From: Trinickia caryophylli | GTDB lineage: Bacteria; Pseudomonadota; Gammaproteobacteria; Burkholderiales; Burkholderiaceae | Direction: 5' to 3' | NCBI RefSeq assembly: GCF_034424545.1 | Contig: NZ_CP139971.1 | Coordinates: forward strand, 992,001 to 1,056,000 | Length of the DNA stretch: 64,000 nucleotides | Part shown: positions 45,037-54,402 of the stretch, in pieces | Layout of the letters: each line of letters opens with the position of its first letter | Numbering within the stretch: position 1 is the stretch's first letter | Position numbers and translations under genes: made by a program | The notes under the pieces: generated by a model | Seen by the model: only the letters and a program-made list of their open reading frames with translations | Database searches by the model: none | What the model was told of the DNA's origin: nothing

Positions 45037-45265
45037 TGGGAGGCGTGGGCGGAGGCGCGGCGTAGAGGCGAAGCGCAGGAGAAAAAGAGAGGCCGGGCGG
45101 CGCACTCTGTCACGAAATGAACACAGTCTGCCATGGCCGCGAACGGATACGGCGCTTCAGGCGTTCCGCGACAGGGCTTGGCGGCGCCGGGCATCAAGCT
45201 TGCGTTCCCTCCCCCCTTCGATTCCCTCTCCCGCATTGCGGGCCACTTCAAAGGAGCGACCATTC

Positions 45266-45799
45266 ATGTCCATCGATCTCACTTTCCGCGCCGGCGAAGC
45301 CACCGTCTTCGCCGCACCGGGGCAAGTCACCGATGCGATGCCCGAGATTCTCATCGGCCGCGTCGACGGCCCCGTCGGTCATGCTTTTGCCAACATGATG
45401 GCGCAGAGCAAAGGCCACACCGCCATGTTCGCGATACGCGCCTGCAACCAGATGGTCCGGCCCGCGACGATCATCGTGCCGAAGGTGACACTGAAGGATA
45501 TGACCACGATCGACCTGTTCGGCGGCGTGGTGCAGTCGGCTACGGCCGACGCCATCGTCGATTGCCTGATCGAAGGCATCCTGCCGAAGGAGCAGGCCAA
45601 CGAGCTGTGCATCGTCAGCCTCGTCTGGATCGATCCACGCTGCGGCACCGACTCGAATCTCGACAAGAAGGATATGTACCGCACGAATTACGAAGCGACA
45701 AAGCTTGCGGTCCAGCGCGCCATGAACAACGAGCCGAGCGTCGAAACGCTGATCGCGAACCGCCATACGATCAAGCACGACATGGACGATTGGAGCTGA
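45266..45799 (+). CDS. Formaldehyde-activating enzyme homologue (Fae-like)
   Basis: A 177-residue protein of the Fae family, whose classical member condenses formaldehyde with tetrahydromethanopterin. Matching parts: GRVDGPVGHAFANMMAQSKG, RPATIIVPKVTLKDMTTIDL, DAIVDCLIEGILPKEQANEL and YRTNYEATKLAVQRAMNNEP. In the Methylorubrum enzyme a catalytic His sits in the motif AHIDLIIG; the aligned place here is AMPEILIG (residues 24-31), so that His appears to be replaced by Met. A Cys-containing insertion (WIDPRCGTDSNL) is also unlike the classical enzyme. AAAGGAG precedes the ATG by about 9 bases. No other tetrahydromethanopterin gene lies in the window. Confidence 0.85.
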   Translation: MSIDLTFRAGEATVFAAPGQVTDAMPEILIGRVDGPVGHAFANMMAQSKGHTAMFAIRACNQMVRPATIIVPKVTLKDMTTIDLFGGVVQSATADAIVDCLIEGILPKEQANELCIVSLVWIDPRCGTDSNLDKKDMYRTNYEATKLAVQRAMNNEPSVETLIANRHTIKHDMDDWS

Positions 45800-46209
45800 G
45801 AGCTTACGTAAATCGGCCGGCGTCACTGCCGGCCGTCACCGCCGCCGCGTTTTGAAGGCACAGCTCCAATGAGCCGGCTAGGATGCTCCGCGAGTAGCCA
45901 GAACTGTCCTGCGGACATCTCGATGCCCTGGCACGTACCGGTGTCTGTCAGTTGCAACTCCGTGCGTAGCGGTGAGAAATGCCAGATGACCGAGCAACAT
46001 AGAACGCAAACGCCAATGGCACCGCGTATGTGTCAGTGATTTCTGATCTTGCTTGGCGCAATGAGACTCCAATGCGCCTCGCACAACGAAGAGGCCTGCC
46101 ACCGCAAGGCTAGAGCAGTCGCCCCCCGACTAACGAGGCTGCCGTCAAGCTCGCGTGTAACCGCCCGGCAAAGCAGCCTTGAAGGCCTGCGCCGACGGTA
46201 AATGGGAGT
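45800..46209. other. Region between fae-like gene and CRISPR array
   Basis: 410 bp with no gene that I can support. The 74-codon minus-strand frame at 45878-46102 has no homology or start site. It is the leader-distal flank of the array and marks the boundary with ordinary chromosomal genes. Confidence 0.4.
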
Positions 46210-48312
46210 CGATTCATCCCCGCACTCGCGGGGAACACCCGTTCGAGCTCGGCCATCCCCTCGTCATAGGCGGTTCGTCCCCGCGCTCGCGGGGAACACG
46301 CGCTGAGCGTCAGGCCGCCGCTGATGATTGCCGGTTCATCCCCGCGCTCGCGGGGAACACGGATGCTTGCCTTGGGCGGCATCGACGAGGTGCGGTTCAT
46401 CCCCGCGCTCGCGGGGAACACCACGACCGCAGCAAACAACGCCACGGCTGATCCGGTTCATCCCCGCGCTCGCGGGGAACACCTGGCGTGGCTCACGCCG
46501 AGCCCTATCATGCTCGGTTCATCCCCGCGCTCGCGGGGAACACCTTGTCGTCGCCCGCCATCGCACCGAATTGATCGGTTCATCCCCGCGCTCGCGGGGA
46601 ACACCGGCGAGTGGGTCGCGTATTACTCTATCGAACCGGTTCATCCCCGCGCTCGCGGGGAACACTGCGACAGCGCCTTGAACGTCTCGTAGGCTTGCGG
46701 TTCATCCCCGCGCTCGCGGGGAACACTTCCAGACCTTGCGCGTGGAGACGCCCGCCGTCGGTTCATCCCCGCGCTCGCGGGGAACACCGCAGGGCCGACT
46801 CGTAGCTCACCGAGTACACCGGTTCATCCCCGCGCTCGCGGGGAACACCCTTGTAGTCCGGGAGAAGCTGCTTAAGCGGGCGGTTCATCCCCGCGCTCGC
46901 GGGGAACACGCCCCATTTAGGTAGAAGTTACTGACGCCGGCCGGTTCATCCCCGCGCTCGCGGGGAACACGCGTCTTGCCGTTCTTCGACTGCGCTCATA
47001 CGCGGTTCATCCCCGCGCTCGCGGGGAACACTTGTCTCCGACGGGGGAGCCGCGGCCGACTGGCGGTTCATCCCCGCGCTCGCGGGGAACACATCGCGTT
47101 CCCGCTGCATTCCTTTATGACGCACGGTTCATCCCCGCGCTCGCGGGGAACACCTCAAGCGAAACGCGAGCGGCGGCTACGAGCGCGGTTCATCCCCGCG
47201 CTCGCGGGGAACACATCTGCTCGACGCCGCTACCCCAGCTCGTCGTCGGTTCATCCCCGCGCTCGCGGGGAACACGTGCCCGCGACCGAGCGGAATGCGC
47301 GGCAATCCGGTTCATCCCCGCGCTCGCGGGGAACACGGTCACGCAGCCCCCCTATGGATACTCAAAGGCGGTTCATCCCCGCGCTCGCGGGGAACACATC
47401 CCGCGTCTGCCCGTCACCAATTGGGCCGGCGGTTCATCCCCGCGCTCGCGGGGAACACTTACGGTGCTCGGCGTCATGATGTTCGTCGTGCGGTTCATCC
47501 CCGCGCTCGCGGGGAACACATGCGCGTAGAACAGCACCCCATAATCACCGCCGGTTCATCCCCGCGCTCGCGGGGAACACCGATTTGATTCCGTCCTTGC
47601 CAACGATCAGCGCGGTTCATCCCCGCGCTCGCGGGGAACACGAAACCGAGAGAGTGCCGCCGTTGTTCCAGAGCGGTTCATCCCCGCGCTCGCGGGGAAC
47701 ACGCTCTCTCGCGCCGCTAGCTGCGATTCGAGGGCGGTTCATCCCCGCGCTCGCGGGGAACACTCCTCGCCACGAGCGTCACGCCCGCGATCATGCGGTT
47801 CATCCCCGCGCTCGCGGGGAACACCCTGTCATCATGCTCCGGCGTCCAGCCCTCAACGGTTCATCCCCGCGCTCGCGGGGAACACAGTGCACTCGTCCAG
47901 CATCTGGAAGATCACATCGGTTCATCCCCGCGCTCGCGGGGAACACTGAGCCAGTTGATTCTATGACGTTCGCCACCTCGGTTCATCCCCGCGCTCGCGG
48001 GGAACACTGATCGTTGCGTTACCCGTTACTGTGATCCCGCGGTTCATCCCCGCGCTCGCGGGGAACACTACGGGCGTCATGAAATTCATCTGGACGTCAG
48101 CGGTTCATCCCCGCGCTCGCGGGGAACACGCCCACGAGCACGAATTCACGGGTGTCCTCGACGGTTCATCCCCGCGCTCGCGGGGAACACAATCTGAATT
48201 TCGCTGGTATCGCTCATGCCGCCGGTTCATCCCCGCGCTCGCGGGGAACACTCGACCTTGCAGAAACACGTCCCTGCGACGCGCGGTTCATCCCCGCGCT
48301 CGCGGGGAACAC
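46210..48312 (-). CRISPR. Type I-E CRISPR array, 35 repeats and 34 spacers
   Basis: Repeats of 29 bp begin at 46210 and recur every 61 bp to 48284 without exception, giving 34 spacers of exactly 32 bp. The plus-strand repeat begins CGGTTCATCC and ends GGGGAACAC with the palindrome CCCCGCG/CGCGGGG. Read on the minus strand it starts GTGTTCCCCGCG and leaves an 8-nt handle ATGAACCG, the type I-E form, so transcription is leftward from the leader at 48313. The two leader-distal repeats (46210 and 46271) carry point changes (three in total), as expected of the oldest end. All spacers differ. Their targets cannot be named here. Confidence 0.98.
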
Positions 48313-48410
48313 ACCAACTGTAACCAACTGATTTTACAGAACAAAAACGACACTCCGAAACTTACCAATTTTTAAAGAACGAACCCGGTCCCATCACGCC
48401 GTGAACGGCG
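48313..48410 (-). promoter_or_regulatory. CRISPR leader
   Basis: The 98-bp stretch between the cas2 stop and the first repeat is markedly AT-rich for this genome on its array-proximal side. It contains a direct duplication ACCAACTG/ACCAACTG at 48312-48330 and a TAAAAT that could be a -10. The leader position next to the non-degenerate array end confirms the direction of spacer acquisition. Confidence 0.75.
48321..48333 (-). promoter_or_regulatory. Consensus IHF-binding site in the CRISPR leader
   Basis: On the minus strand the bases read AATCAGTTGGTTA, a full match to WATCARNNNNTTR, ending 8 bp before the first repeat. In E. coli type I-E the leader IHF site near the first repeat bends DNA for Cas1-Cas2 integration. 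Confidence 0.6.
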
Positions 48411-49607
<1,197 letters not shown>

Positions 49608-49611
<4 letters not shown>

Positions 49612-50312
49612 GGTAAGCGCTTGACCAACAGCAGACCACAGCCAAAACCCAACGCATGCCCCAGACTGGCGTGTGGCCCGCTAGCGGGCTGGCCCAGCAT
49701 TGCCGGAATCAACTTGTCACTATCGCTCACCCTTGCCATGCCCTGATAATCAACGGATGAAAACCGCAGCCAGCGCCCCTTGCTGTGCAGCGCATGCTGC
49801 AGGTAAGCATCTACCTGCACTTCGTCCGCGTCGACTTCCAAACCCCAAGCTTCGGCGCGGCGAGTAAGCCACCCTAGCGCGGCACGCGTCATCTCGGTCT
49901 GGATACCACTGTTCGATAACCCCTTCGCCTTCGCTTCAGTCTTAGCCGCCATCAATACATCGTGGCGCCGGCCACGCTGCTCCTTTCCTATGGCTTTGGC
50001 TACCACCGGATTGGCGCGCAGGCTGAAATGCACCCACTCCCCAACTTCCAGCCTGGGCTGGTAGAGCTTGCTTTCGACTTTCACCGACGAGTGCCAAGCC
50101 CGTGGCTGCCGCCGCGACATTAGGTAATACAGCAGATGCCCATTGGCCCCGGTCTCGGCACGAAACAGGAAATCGCGCTTCGCATCTGGCGCGCCGGGAA
50201 ACAGTTTCCACATCAGCGCATGGTCACGGTAGACGTCGCCGGTGCTCATCAGCGTCGACTCGTCCTGCAACACAGCGGATGGCACGGTGATGCGTGAGAG
50301 GTAATGCGTCAT
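49608..50312 (-). CDS. cas6e: crRNA endoribonuclease Cas6e (CasE/Cse3)
   Basis: This 234-residue RNase cuts the array transcript at each repeat hairpin and stays on the crRNA. Marks: an N-terminal MTHYLSRITVPSAVL, the YRDHALMWKLFPG segment with the likely catalytic His, and a glycine-rich loop near the end (LGHALGFGCGLLLVKRL). Start and stop both overlap neighbouring genes by 4 bp (cas5 upstream, cas1 downstream), so translation is tightly coupled. Confidence 0.95.
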
Positions 50313-51037
50313 TGCGTGCTCCCCGTCAGATACACGAGCTCGCGCCTCGGCTCGAACTGCCAGCGGCGGCGCGATAGCGGCTGGTCGTGCCGTATCAGTT
50401 GCAACATGGGCTCCATGCCCGGGGCTGTCATCGCCTCATCCCAAAAATAACGGGTCTGCTGGTCCCGGCGGACGGCACCGCAACCGAGTAACGGCGAATC
50501 GCCGTCGCGGCTATCCAGCGCCTGCTTCAGCGTGTCGAAGCACACGACGCGTGGGTCCATCGGCAGCGCCAGCGGGCAAGACTTGCGCCCCAGATAAGGC
50601 ACGAACACCGGCGCACGCAGTGCCGCCGCGAGCGCAGGCAAGCTATACGGAGCATCCGGTGCGGCCTCCGCGGCCACCACGCTGAAACTGTCACTGCGAT
50701 AGTCCCGGCTGGTAAGGATGGTGTTGAGCTTTCGCATGTCGCGCAGCTCCTGGCGGCGGGTGCGATAAGCCACTTTCTTCGATACCTCCGGCCACTGCAC
50801 TGTGTGGTAATCGCGCAGCGGCATGCCGGCAGCAATCAGCTTGACGCCGAAGCGGTATCCACGGCTCAAAACTTCCTGGCCAGCATCGTCATCACGGCAC
50901 ACGCCAAGTGCCGCGCCTATCATGCCCAGCAAGGCCGAACGCGATGGATGGTCCGCGCAGGCGCGCTGCTCGCCCACTGCCAGTTCGCCCCAGCCAGCCA
51001 TTGGGCCGTATAGCTGGAAAACCATATACTCGCGCAT
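50309..51037 (-). CDS. cas5: Cascade subunit Cas5e (CasD)
   Basis: A 242-residue RAMP protein that binds the crRNA 5' handle in Cascade. Family beginning MREYMVFQLYGPMAGWGELA, then DHPSRSALLGMIGAALGV. Start chosen at the ATG at 51037: GGAG lies 9 bases upstream at the end of cas7, which stops at 51042, while the alternative at 51055 would overlap cas7. Confidence 0.95.
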   Translation of the reverse strand: MREYMVFQLYGPMAGWGELAVGEQRACADHPSRSALLGMIGAALGVCRDDDAGQEVLSRGYRFGVKLIAAGMPLRDYHTVQWPEVSKKVAYRTRRQELRDMRKLNTILTSRDYRSDSFSVVAAEAAPDAPYSLPALAAALRAPVFVPYLGRKSCPLALPMDPRVVCFDTLKQALDSRDGDSPLLGCGAVRRDQQTRYFWDEAMTAPGMEPMLQLIRHDQPLSRRRWQFEPRRELVYLTGSTQ

Positions 51038-51041
51038 GGCC

Positions 51042-52094
51042 CTACTCCACGGCAAACGCCAGCAGTTCCAGCAGACTGCCGTCGCCCTTCAGCACATTGA
51101 ATTCGTTGCGGCTCTGGGCGCAATCGCCGTAGACCTTGTCCATGTTCTCGCGCACTGCGATCAGTGCATCGATGCCATCGGCAGCGTAGTTGGATCCGGT
51201 CACGGGAGTGAGAAAGGCCAGCGACAAGCTACGTGGCTGACGACTGCCGCGCTCGGCCAGCGCGTAATGCGCATAGGCTCGACTAGCATAGCTATTCTGC
51301 TTACCGCTCGGCCCGATCGTCAGTGCTGCCTCGATCAAGGCAGCGATCGCGCTCTTGAGCAGCACATGGTCCCCGCACAGGTTTTCCAGCAGCCTCTCGC
51401 GGTCAATGCAAATGTACTGATAGAACACGGCTGCAGCGAAAGCACTTTCGCCGATATGGGCGGCTCCTGGGTCATGCTCGTTCAGGTCATCCACGGCGGT
51501 GAAATAATCATCTTCTACCACTGTGGCATGAATACCCAACGCGTGAGCCACCTGCACTGCGGCCTCCACATTGTGTTCGGTCTTGCTGGCCAGCATACGG
51601 CCGAACATGGCGATATCTGCGGCCTGCTGCTTGTGGAGCAGGGTAGTCAGCTCTTCTTTCTCAGGCGCACGTTTTTCGGCGATCAACTTGGCGACCAACG
51701 CGTCAAGCGACGCTTTTTCCTCGGCCGAGATATGGACCAGTTGTTCAATCTCGTAAGGTTTGTCTTTTTTCAATGCGCCGTAGACCTTGGCAATTTCGTT
51801 GGCGCTGTCGCCAGCCAACTTGTCGGCAAAGCCCGCCGTTTTCAGTTTGTGATACACCTCCACGCCCAGTTGCTTGGTGCGGGTACCGAGGTGACCTTGA
51901 CTCTCGCCCACCTTGCTGGACAGCTTCCGTTCGAACAGATCGGACGTACGCCATGCGCGCTTCAGGCTTTGCGACGACACCCTCAGGCGCTCAACGCCCC
52001 CCATCATCGCTGTCTTGGGGCGGCCCAGATCGTCCCGGTTCAGGTTCGCCGGTGGGTAGGAAATCAGGGTGTGCAACTGAATGAAACGGCTCAT
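51042..52094 (-). CDS. cas7: Cascade backbone subunit Cas7e (CasC/Cse4)
   Basis: This 350-residue protein forms the six-subunit crRNA-binding backbone of Cascade. Marks: FIQLHTLISYPPANLNRDDL, RPKTAMMGGVERLRVSSQSL, KRAWRTSDLF and later DVLNEHDPGAAHIGESAFA-like segments of the Cas7e family. It starts 20 bp after cse2 ends and is followed after 4 bp by cas5. Confidence 0.96.
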   Translation of the reverse strand: MSRFIQLHTLISYPPANLNRDDLGRPKTAMMGGVERLRVSSQSLKRAWRTSDLFERKLSSKVGESQGHLGTRTKQLGVEVYHKLKTAGFADKLAGDSANEIAKVYGALKKDKPYEIEQLVHISAEEKASLDALVAKLIAEKRAPEKEELTTLLHKQQAADIAMFGRMLASKTEHNVEAAVQVAHALGIHATVVEDDYFTAVDDLNEHDPGAAHIGESAFAAAVFYQYICIDRERLLENLCGDHVLLKSAIAALIEAALTIGPSGKQNSYASRAYAHYALAERGSRQPRSLSLAFLTPVTGSNYAADGIDALIAVRENMDKVYGDCAQSRNEFNVLKGDGSLLELLAFAVE

Positions 52095-52114
52095 GTCTTA
52101 TCTCCAAATCGAAA

Positions 52115-52702
52115 TCATGCGGGTTCTTGATCTGCGTCGCGCAGTGCGGCGCGGTAGTAGTCCGAGGCCCAACGCAACTTCAACCGTTGAGTAGGCGGCA
52201 GAGCCGGGTCGACCCGGCGGAATTCGCGAACCCATTGCAAGAGGTCCGCTGCCAGCCGGCCCACATCCACTTCTCCGCCAAGCAGGTCCACCGCCCGACG
52301 GGCTTGGCGGAAAAAGCTGTCTTCGTCGCGGCAAGTTTGTAGTTGGCGAAACCGCAACTCGCTCATCGCCACGCGGCCGGAGGCGTTCTTGTGGCCGAGG
52401 CTGCTGGCAAAAGCTTTGTTCGGCACGTGCTGTGCATGGACCACTACGCCAGCAACCAAAGCCAGCTCATCGGGCTTCACGTGCAGTTGCTGCCGCTCCA
52501 ACTCCTGCCACAACCGATGGAAGGCGGACTGCAGCCAAACGTCTTCTGGCACGCGGCAGCGTTGCAACTGGGCTCGGTCCGCCCGTTTCAGCATGGAAAA
52601 TGGCCCTCGGCGCTCGTGATCGTTCGGATCCATCGCCAAGCGCCAATGCACCACAGTCCTGGCCAGCGTCGCGCGCCCGGCCTCATCGAGAAACGGCTTC
52701 AT
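52115..52702 (-). CDS. cse2: Cascade small subunit Cse2 (Cas11e/CasB)
   Basis: This 195-residue helical protein has the Cse2 pattern: DHERRGPFSMLKRADRAQLQ, LVAGVVVHAQHVPNKAFASS and FRQLQTCRDEDSFFRQARRA. Start chosen at the ATG at 52702, which overlaps the end of cse1 by 20 bp; the longer frame to 52759 lies inside cse1. Two copies per Cascade stabilise the R-loop. Confidence 0.95.
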   Translation of the reverse strand: MKPFLDEAGRATLARTVVHWRLAMDPNDHERRGPFSMLKRADRAQLQRCRVPEDVWLQSAFHRLWQELERQQLHVKPDELALVAGVVVHAQHVPNKAFASSLGHKNASGRVAMSELRFRQLQTCRDEDSFFRQARRAVDLLGGEVDVGRLAADLLQWVREFRRVDPALPPTQRLKLRWASDYYRAALRDADQEPA

Positions 52703-54266
52703 CGCTCTCCCTTTGATATTGGGCGATCCGTTCGCCCATCGTCTTGTGCGGCTTGGCATGCCACAGGCCGCGCTGCAAATCGGCGCGGGCGCTCACCACC
52801 TCGGCCATATCCATCTCCTCGATAGGCGCGCACAGCACCCAATAATCGAACAGTTCCAACACAAGCCGCCGCAAGGGCGCCAGCCAGGAGAGGAACGCTT
52901 GCGCCTGAGCGGCATCGTCCAGTTGCGGCGACTTGGCCAGTTGTTCGACTACCTGATAGAAGAGCGCCTCACTGCGCTGCCAAAAGCTCTGCTCGACCGC
53001 TGGCTCCTTTTTGTCCATCCGGCGCGCCTTCTTGACCTGATCAGCCAACATCAGCGCACTCTGCCTGGAAACCTCCAGCAGGCTCCGCACGGCATCGACG
53101 AAATGGCGCTCGTCGGCACTTGCAAGCCGGACCAAGGGCAGCGTGGCGTCGTGCCAAGCCTCGGCTTTCATGTTGTCCATCCTGTAACCGAAGCACCACA
53201 GCACCGCCCCGCCGGGCCACTTCAGCTTGTCGGCCTTGCCGCCCTTGCGGTTGAAGTCCCATACTGCACGCGCTACCTGCTCCGTACTGTTCTCGCCCAT
53301 CGTCAGGGTCAGCCAATAGCGGTAGCCGCGAGCGACGCGTGAGCCCTTCAACGAAGTCGGCGACTTGATCAAGTCCTTGTCATCGAACCAATAAGGCGTG
53401 AGCGGATGTTGCCAAGGGCCGGCGTAATCGGTGCCATAAGTGCTTGCCCGGTACCGGCGATACAGCGTGTTGTGCTTCTCTCCGCAGACCTCACACGCGC
53501 CCGCAACAATGTCGTCAGGATCCAGCCTGATTCGGCGCGACATGCTCCAATAGGCGTGTGCGGGGTGAACGTCTTCAGGCCGGGTTTCCGTGCCATTTTT
53601 GTCGCTCACGCGTGTGGCCGCTAACCATGGCAGTTTGTCCGACAGTGGCCTGTCTTCTCGCCAAGCCTCGTCCTCTCCAGCCAGGGGCAACACGTTCAGC
53701 CACAGCTTGTTCCATAGCGATGCATCGGCTTCCTTCGGCAGCACCAACGTGGTCAACGGCCCGCCGCCGCGCAATGATGTGAGATGCCCCCTGCCACCCA
53801 GAGGCGCGTTGATCTGCAGTGTGAACAAGGCCTGCGCCACACAACTGGCGCACAGGCCCTGCCAGTCGGGCTGCTTGTTAAAGAACTGATTCGAACTAGA
53901 ACCGGTGTCGATCAACAACTCAGCGGTACTTTTGGCATTCCCATCGTTCAGCGGATCTCGGTCCTGCATGAAAGCCGTGTCCCCGAATATCGTGAATGCA
54001 GGTAGCAGGGGCTTGAACCACTCCGCCAACTGCGCTGGCTCGGGCGGCTCCCGCCAAAACGTCAGCCAGTCATTCAGATTGCTCGGCGGTGCTGCCGTTT
54101 GCAGCACCCCAATCAGCAACTGGTACAACGCGCCGCGAAAATCCGCCCGAGGCGCCAGCACGTCCACTACATCCGGGTCCGCGATATCGTAGACGGTGCC
54201 CGGCTTTACACTGCTGTCACGCCTTCGCAAGCGCAACCAAGCTGTTCCAGAATCAAGAAGATTCAT
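52683..54266 (-). CDS. cse1: Cascade large subunit Cse1 (Cas8e/CasA)
   Basis: This 527-residue protein recognises the PAM and recruits Cas3. Cas8e marks include PEPAQLAEWFKPLLPAFTIF, SNQFFNKQPDWQGLCASCVA, GGRGHLTSLRGGGPLTTLV, and CGEKHNTLYRRY with a cysteine pair. The ATG at 54266 and a GTG three bases upstream are both possible; AAGGAGG lies about 9 and 6 bases before them. A 136-bp gap separates it from cas3, room for a separate cascade promoter. Confidence 0.95.
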   Translation of the reverse strand: MNLLDSGTAWLRLRRRDSSVKPGTVYDIADPDVVDVLAPRADFRGALYQLLIGVLQTAAPPSNLNDWLTFWREPPEPAQLAEWFKPLLPAFTIFGDTAFMQDRDPLNDGNAKSTAELLIDTGSSSNQFFNKQPDWQGLCASCVAQALFTLQINAPLGGRGHLTSLRGGGPLTTLVLPKEADASLWNKLWLNVLPLAGEDEAWREDRPLSDKLPWLAATRVSDKNGTETRPEDVHPAHAYWSMSRRIRLDPDDIVAGACEVCGEKHNTLYRRYRASTYGTDYAGPWQHPLTPYWFDDKDLIKSPTSLKGSRVARGYRYWLTLTMGENSTEQVARAVWDFNRKGGKADKLKWPGGAVLWCFGYRMDNMKAEAWHDATLPLVRLASADERHFVDAVRSLLEVSRQSALMLADQVKKARRMDKKEPAVEQSFWQRSEALFYQVVEQLAKSPQLDDAAQAQAFLSWLAPLRRLVLELFDYWVLCAPIEEMDMAEVVSARADLQRGLWHAKPHKTMGERIAQYQRESDEAVSR

Positions 54267-54402
54267 CACGCACAGCCTCCTTAAAGTCCGCCTTTATACG
54301 AGACCTCCTCTGCAGCGCCAGTACCCGTTGCAAAGAAGAATAGCCACGAAGGAAGTTGTTTCACACGTCAGCAGCGTTTGTCCAAATAGACCGCCGCCTG
54401 AT

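Noticed and set aside
45878..46102. Possible mobile-element remnant or 74-codon gene left of the array
   Set aside because: No terminal repeats, no transposase motif and no recognisable translation.
46179..48375. Plus-strand open frames of 60-167 codons with repeated GSSPRSRGT / RFIPALAGNT / VHPRARGEH peptides
   Set aside because: They are translations of the CRISPR repeats in three frames and are not genes.
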